Assembly (NCBI GenBank): GCA_964012725.1 | Contig: CAXGTL010000003.1 | Location: 1 to 54,111, forward strand | DNA length: 54,111 nt | Direction of reading: 5' to 3' | Origin: CAXGTL01 sp964012725 | GTDB lineage: Archaea; Nanobdellota; Nanobdellia; Woesearchaeales; CAXGTL01 | In this document: positions 30,901-39,900 of the stretch, piece after piece | Position numbering within the stretch: the first letter of the stretch is position 1 | How the letters are laid out: each line of letters opens with the position of its first letter | Program-made: the position numbers and the translations under genes | The notes under the pieces: generated by a model | Seen by the model: only the letters and a program-made list of their open reading frames with translations | The model's database searches: none | Told to the model about the DNA's origin: nothing

Positions 30901-33900
30901 TAAGAATATATGATATGTTTCTGCAGTATAAAATCTATTATATAAAATATTATTATCATTAGATGTTCCTTCAATTTCAATATTTGCATAATTATGGCTA
31001 GTAAAATTATTATATGATATTGTATTATTGCTTCCACTATTATCCCAGAAAATATCTCGATCCGATCCTCCTGCAGAATGAGTGTTATTAACAAACTGAT
31101 TATGTGAAATATTGTGTCTATCAGAATTTGCATCTGGTAAATAAACACCTCTTACAATATTATGTGTTATAATATTTCCAATTATATGTGTGCCATCTGC
31201 ACCAGAATCAATATAAATTCCATCATCATAATGCTTAATTATACAATTTTTAATTGTAAAATTTTCTTTTACAGAATAAATTCCTGTTCCATCAGAATTT
31301 TTACCAGATATATTCATTCCACCACAGTCTAATGTGATATTTGGTGTATAAACAGCTAATGCAACATAAGTATTTGCAGCAACATACACAGATTCAGAAG
31401 AATCAGGAGTAACATTTATTTTATCACCAACTTGCACATTACCTAATCCTTCATTAATAGTGTTATAAGTAACATCTGTTCCTCCAAATGACCATGAATC
31501 AGTTGCAGATGTGTTTACAATGATTGTGTCTGCATTTGGTGCTGGTCCGCAATCAGTATCAGGCCTTATATAAATAGCAGCAGTTGCAAAATTATTTATA
31601 GTATAATAACTATTATTAATATCATAATAATTACCATATGCATAATCATCAGGACAATAATCATTCTCTCCTCCAGAATTATCATAAATACCTCTGCTTA
31701 AGAATCTGTTTCTCCATACTTTATTATTGTCATCAGTTGATCCACTAAAATAAATAGCATAATTAGAACTTAGATCAAAGCTGTTATTAGTAATATTATT
31801 AAATGTAGCACCACCACCAGTATAAATAGCACCCTCTGTGCCAGCATTTCCATTATAAGTAAAATTATTATTTTCAACTAAAGTATAGTCAGCATCATCT
31901 AAATATATTGCCCAGTTTTCACTTCCATTAAAATAATTATTACTAATTGTTGAATAAGTACTCCATGCACTTACATCATCTAAGAAAATATGATTAGTTT
32001 GAGCACCATTAAACCTATTACTATCAATTGTATTAAAACTTGATGTTCCTTCAATCTCAATATTTGCATTATTACGACTAGTAAAATTATTATATGAAAT
32101 CATATTATTAGAACCACTTGAATCCCAGAAAATATCATAATCAGCTGATGACGGATGTGTATTATTGATAAATACATTGTATGAAATATTATGTCTATCA
32201 GAATTAGCATCAGGGAAATAAATACCTCTTATAGGATTTTGTAAAATAGTATTTCCTATTATTTGTGACCCATCTGCACCAGAATCAATATAAATTCCAT
32301 CATCATAATGTTTGATTACACAATCTTTTATTGTAAAATTATCTTTTAAAGAATAAATTCCTGTTCCATCAGAATTTTTACCAGATATATTTGTTCCACC
32401 ACAATCTAATGTGATGTTAGGTGTATAAATTGCTAAAGCAATATAATTATTTGCAGCAACATATTCAGATTCGGTTGAATCTGGTGTAACATTAATTTTA
32501 TCACCAACTTGTACATTGCCTAAACCTTTGTTAATAGTATCATATACTGCACTTGATCCACCAAATGACCAAGAATCAGTTGCAGATGTGTTTACAATTA
32601 TTGTATCTGCAGTAGGTGTTGGTCCACAATCAGTGTCAGGCCTTACATAAATAGCAGCAGTTGCAAAATTAGTTATAGTATAATAACTATTATTAATATT
32701 ATAATAATTACCATATCCATAATCTGCAGGACAATAATCATTGTCTCCTCCAGAAGCATCATAAATTCCTCTTCTTAAAAATCTGTTTTTCCATACTTTA
32801 TTATTATCATCATTTGTACCACTAAAATAAATAGCATAATTAGAACTCAGATCAAAACTATTGTTTGTTATATTATTAAATGCAGCATTGGCTGAAGTAT
32901 AAATTGCACCTTCATTCGCAGCATTTCCATTGTTAGTAAAATTATTATCTTCAATCAAAGTATAATCTGCATCTTGTAAGTATATTGCCCAGTTTTCACT
33001 TCCATTAAAATAATTACCTTTAATAATAGTATAAGTACTTATTGCACTTACATCATCTAAGAAAATATGATTAGTTTCAGCTATATAAAAATTATTATCT
33101 AAGATATTATTATAAACAGAATTACCTTGGATCAGTATATTTGCAGAATTTCTACTACTAAAATTATTATATGAAATCATATTATTAGAACCACTTGAAT
33201 CCCAGAAAATATCATAATCAGCTGATGACGGATGTGTATTATTGATAAATACATTGTATGAAATATTATGTCTATCAGAATTAGCATCAGGGAAATAAAT
33301 ACCTCTTATAGGATTTTGTAAAATAGTATTTCCTATTATTTGTGACCCATCTGCACCAGAATCAATATAAATTCCATCATCATAATGTTTGATTACACAA
33401 TCTTTTATTGTAAAATTATCTTTTAAAGAATAAATTCCTGTTCCATCAGAATTTTTACCAGATATATTTGTTCCACCACAATCTAATGTGATGTTAGGTG
33501 TATAAATTGCTAAAGCAATATAATTATTTGCAGCAACATATTCAGATTCGGTTGAATCTGGTGTAACATTAATTTTATCACCAACTTGTACATTGCCTAA
33601 ACCTTTGTTAATAGTATCATATACTGCACTTGATCCACCAAATGACCAAGAATCAGTTGCAGATGTGTTTACAATTATTGTATCTGCAGTAGGTGTTGGT
33701 CCACAATCAGTGTCAGGCCTTACATAAATAGCAGCAGTTGCAAAATTAGTTATAGTATAATAACTATTATTAATATTATAATAATTACCATATCCATAAT
33801 CTGCAGGACAATAATCATTGTCTCCTCCAGAAGCATCATAAATTCCTCTTCTTAAAAATCTGTTTTTCCATACTTTATTATTATCATCATTTGTACCACT

Positions 33901-36900
33901 AAAATAAATAGCATAATTAGAACTCAGATCAAAACTATTGTTTGTTATATTATTAAATGCAGCATTGGCTGAAGTATAAATTGCACCTTCATTCGCAGCA
34001 TTTCCATTGTTAGTAAAATTATTATCTTCAATCAAAGTATAATCTGCATCTTGTAAGTATATTGCCCAGTTTTCACTTCCATTAAAATAATTACCTTTAA
34101 TAATAGTATAAGTACTTATTGCACTTACATCATCTAAGAAAATATGATTAGTTTCAGCTATATAAAAATTATTATCTAAGATATTATTATAAACAGAATT
34201 ACCTTGGATCAGTATATTTGCAGAATTACGACTACTAAAATTATTATATCTTACTGTATTATTAGAACCACCTCCGTCCCAGATGATATCATAATCAGAA
34301 CCTGAAGGATGTGTGTTGTTAATAAATACATTAAATGTAATATTATGATCATCACTCGCAGCATCTTCAAAATCAATACCATTTTGATGATTATGTGAAA
34401 TATTGTTTTCTTTTATTAGCCAATCATCTCCACTATTATCAACATAAATACCTCTTTGGAAATGAGTTATTGAACAATTTGTGATTGTAGCATTTGATGC
34501 ATTTGCATATATACCATATTGAGTATTTAAATTTGTACCTTTGATAACTAATCCTTGACAATCTAGAGTAACATTGATTGCTGTAATGTTCATACATTTA
34601 TCACTTGCAGTATCTAATATAGATGTATTAAGAAGATAAATTTGTCCTGTTTGATCTAAAGTTTTACAAGTACTTATTTCTATTCCTGATTGTGCTGCTG
34701 GAGGTGCAGGATCACCTGGTGTAGTAGTATTATACACTTGCTCAACAGACCATGTACTAGCAATCAGAGAAGAATCAATTGTTTGCACAGCCCAATAATA
34801 AGTTTGATTACTAATATTAAAATTAACTTCTGTTCTATGTTGAACATTACCTAACATTCCTTGTATAGGAGTGCTTCCATAACCATAACTTCCAGACATA
34901 ACATCATCTGTACCACTAGATGTTCCAATTCTTAAATTATAATATAATGTTCCGCCTTCTGTATCTGTACCTGCAGACCAACTTAAATTTAATTCACCTG
35001 TATCATAATCACTTCCAAAAGTAGTTGGTGCACTTGGCGCACTATTTGCAGTTGAAATTTTATTAAGATAAACTTTACCAGTTGCTCCACTATCATCACC
35101 AATAACAACAAAATCCAGATTATTATCACTATCAGCATCCATAAATAATCCAGAACCATCTGATAAAGTTGATGATATGAACTTTTGATAATCAGTATCT
35201 TCAATAAAACCACTTCCTGTATTATTATACATGAGCATGGTGCTTCCACCACCACCACCACCACCTCCAGATCCTTTAATCCAACCAATATCTATATTTC
35301 CATTATTATTAAAGTCACCTAATAATAATTCTCCAGCTTGAATATTAGTTGTGCTAGTAGCCCAGCTAGTATTTAATTCAAAAGAAGTTTGATTATTTAG
35401 ATAAATATCAAGATATTGTGTGCCTCCATCTTGTGCTTGTATTACCAAATCTATCCACCCATCATTATTAACATCAGCAAATGCACTTGAAGTAAATTGA
35501 CTATAAGCAGATCTTATACCTTCTGTATAAGTAATATTATGTACTAAATTTGTTCCATTGTTCATATAAACTTGTGCATCAAGACTTAAATCATCATTAT
35601 TACCTATAATAAATAAATCTAAATAATTATTATTATCAATATCAGCAAGAAGTACATCACCACCATATATTGAACTTAGATTTAAATCCCATACATAGTC
35701 TCTTATAAATGAGGTTCCATTATTAATATAAACAACAGGATTTTTATTAGTAGGATCTGTATTATTAGCACCTGTCATAATAATATCTATTTTTCCATCT
35801 GAATCAATATCACCTAAAACAAAAGATACTGATTGCATTTTACTTATATTTTGTTCCCAACTAGAATTTTGTACAAATGATGATCCATTATTAATATAAA
35901 CATTTGTTACAGCAGCATTATCTGCATCATTACCAGCAATAATTAAATCAGTATAATTATCATTATTAAAATCACCAACTGCAATGCTTGGAGTAGATAC
36001 ATTTGTAATATTTATGCTCCATGTAGCATTATCATTAAATGTTGTTCCATCATTTGTATAAACATTAGAACCCACAGTTGGAAAACTTACAGTACCAACT
36101 ACAATCAAATCAAGATTCCCATCTTTATCAATATCAGCTGTTGCAGTAACAGGAGTAGTTACTCCTTTTAAATTAGCTTCATATGTTGTACTTGCTGTAA
36201 ATGTATCAATTATAGATGTTGTAATATTTAGCCATGCATCATAACTAGAATCATTTGTAGTTGCATTAATACCTGCAATATATGTTCCTTTGTTTGCAGA
36301 ACTTACATTTAATGCAACTACAACTTTGGAATATGCAGGAATATCAACAAATGATGATTGATTTAATGATAAAACATCTATGATATTATAATTACTTAAA
36401 TTTAAAGTAATATTATCACTTGAACTTAGACTATTTATTACATTAACATAATATTCATCTGAACTTCCTCCACCAATATAACCATCTGCAGTAGCATCTT
36501 TATTTTGTCCTGCACCTGAAGATGTAACTAAAGTTAAACTAATCCCTGCTGTTATACTTGCTTTTCTTAATGGAAGATAATCTGTTTCAGCACTTACACT
36601 ATAAGTATCGTCACAAATTCCATTATTATTTGAATCATAACATGCTTCTGCAGGTTCATCTATTTGTGTCCACCAATTACCTAATACTGAATTATTTAGC
36701 ATAAGATTACCTGTTGTTCCTGAAAATGAGAAAGATGATGAATTAGTAAACTCATTTGCATAAAATAAATTATTATCAAAGTTTCCACCAGAATCAAAAT
36801 AAATGTCCACTATTGCAGGTGGTACTCCAAATGGATATTCATTAAAAAATGTATTATTAAATATTGTATTATTATGTGAATCAGCAGTAAAATAAATACC

Positions 36901-39900
36901 ATAATTAGCATTATTTCTTATGTCTGATAATTGAACAGTACTATTATGTGAATTATATACATAAATACCAGAACCTGAGTTATTAGTTAAATTCAGATTA
37001 TCAAAAGTAGTATCATTTGCATCATTAAGATAAATAGCATTTGTAAAATTCATAAATGTACAATTAGTAATATTTGAATTTGAGATTCCCGTAATATTAA
37101 TACCATAATATTCTGTTTCGCCTGTTCCTGTATAATTTCCTGTTAAAGTATATCCTTGACAATCAAGAGTAATATCATCTACTTCAAATGCAAAACAAGT
37201 TGGACCACTTGTTACATCTTGTGTTAATCTATATACTGATGAACCTATTGTTAAAGCTTGACAACTATCAATATTTGCATCATTATGTGCATATGCAACT
37301 TGGTCTCCGAATATAAATTCTAGATGATGTTCTCCAGGTGTTAATTCAAGTGAAGTTTCATAACCAGTATTTGAACAATTATAATCTTGAACAAATACTT
37401 CATTATTATCTGTCCATGTATAATTAACAGAATCATTATCACAAAGTAATGTTAAGAACTGCAGATCATTACCTGCTTCACCTAAATTATCCCATTGAGT
37501 TCCATTGCTTGCTCTGATTGTTAAGTTTGAAACACCAGATGTTGTAAATCTAATAGTCCAATTTTCTCCAACCATTGGATATGATTGTACATTTAATATT
37601 TCAATACTTACTTCATATGATTGATTAGATAAATGAGGAACAATCCATTCAACATAATCTATCAATGAATTATTATTTAGATCAGCATAAGCATATAATT
37701 CAGTTAATTCTCTTGAACCATTAGTTGTTCTGTATATTTTGATTGCATCTAAAGGAATATCATTAACATAAGTATAAGCTAATATATTTTCATAATGAGT
37801 TTCTGAACTAATTACAATTTCTTTTTTCATATCAGAAATATTATTTTCAACAGAAATTGGTGCTTCTGTATAATATTCAATTTCTAGTTCATCATCTGAG
37901 GTGATATTTTCTTCAATTATTAATTCAGCAACTTCTTCAACAACAATATCTTCAACCACCTCAACAATTACTTCAGGTTCTTCAATTACCTCTTCAACAA
38001 TTTCTTCTCCAATAACAGCAAAACCAGTTATTGAATTACCAGTTATTTCAAATAATCCACTTAAATCTTCTTCTTCCTCCATATCTTTTTTTTCTTTATC
38101 TCTTTTATCTTTATCTTGTTTTAATTCAACAATTTTCTTTTCCAGATCATCTACTTCTCCATCAAATATTTTTTTAATCCCTGCTTCTCTTTCTAATTCT
38201 TCAATTTCTTTATCTTTGACAAAGTCAGAAATACTTTTTGTCTCTTTATCTTTTGTTTCTTTATTTTCATGAACAACTTTCACTTTATCTTCAATAAATT
38301 CTTCATTTTCATATTCATCAATTTTTTTAATACTTATATTAACAACTTCTTTTGGAAGATCAATAGTTAAATTGTCTGTTGAACCTTCAACTTGGATTGT
38401 CTTTGTCCATTTAACAGGTTCATTTATTCTAATTACTTCTGGAGCAATAGTTGTTTCTGTGTAATTAACATCAGTGGATGCAACATTACTAATAGTAACA
38501 TTATCAATAGTTACATTAGTTTCAGTAATATTAAGATTTCCAGTAACATTATTTTCTGTAATATTTCTTTCATCTTCTAAAACTTCAGTATCATTACCAT
38601 TAACATCAGAAACATTTTTAGAAACTTCATTATCATCACTAACCACTTCATACAACACATTGTCAATTTCATCAACATCTACATTATTTATATCATATAA
38701 TTCATAACTAGATACATCTCCAATTATGCTTTGCAAGAATGCATCAACACTAATATAATTATCATAAGAATTTGCATTATTTAAATCAGTTAATTTAATT
38801 GTGATTGTATGGTCAATATTTTCTAAATCAGATATTGATATTAAATAAGGTTGAACACCAAATTCTGAATACAAGTCAACTAAATAAGATTCATCATCGA
38901 CAGTAATGTTTGTTACACCAAAGTCTTCCCTTTTCTCAGTTAAAATGTAAATGTTTCTTCCATTGAAATCATATGTTAATGAATCTTCTTCATAATTAGA
39001 TATTAATGAAATACCATTACTATAAATTTCATTTTCTCCTCTAAACCAAAGTCCTGGGAAATCAATATCTTCTGCTTGTGTTAGTATAACTAAGTCTTCA
39101 ACAACATCTGAAACTTCTTCAACTACTTCTTCAGTAACTTCCTCAACAACATCTTCAGTTACATTTTCTTCAACTTCCTCTTCTTCCACAAGAACATCTT
39201 CAGTAACTTCTTCTACAACAATTTCATTAACTACTTCTTCAGTTACATTTTCTTCAACAACCTCTTCTTCCCCAAGAACATCTTCAACTACTTCAGTAAT
39301 TTCTTCAACAACTTCTTCAGTTATATTTTCTTCAACACCTTCTTCTTCCCCAATAACATCTTCTACTATTTCTACAACTTCTTCAACCACTTCTGAGATT
39401 TCAATTGTATCAGTAATTACAACTTCATCAATCAAAATATAACTATCTTCAGACAAATTATTTTTATTTTCATTTAATGTAATAATAATATTATGTTCAC
39501 CATCACTTAATTCATAATTATAATTAACATTATATTCTGTTTCACTTGAATAAAGATCTAATTCATATTCTGTTCCATCAATTTCTAAATTCATGATTCC
39601 AAAATCATTTCTTTTTTGTGTAATAATTTGAACAGAACTTCCATTAAAATTATATTCTAATCTAGACCCTAATGTGTTTGTAAATAATGCACTACTTCCT
39701 TCATAAGATTCATATTCAATTGTGTTCCATGCACCAAATTCATCTGTAGGTTCTAGATTAATATCTTGACTTTCGTAAATTGTGAATCCAGTTATTCCTC
39801 CTGGAATGTTCATCATTACTGTTGAAAATAAGGAAATAATAAATATGATACTGACCATTGCTAAAATATGATGATGATCAAAATTACTAAAACCAATTAG

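Noticed and set aside
32082..34227. CRISPR-like or satellite array
   Set aside because: The two long identical units are in frame, continuous with the giant protein and have no short repeat-spacer pattern.
37990..39820. ITGF(A/T) segments (GITGFTIYE, SITGFAVIG) as a sorting signal
   Set aside because: Two occurrences in one protein are not enough to call a signal, although the resemblance was noticed.
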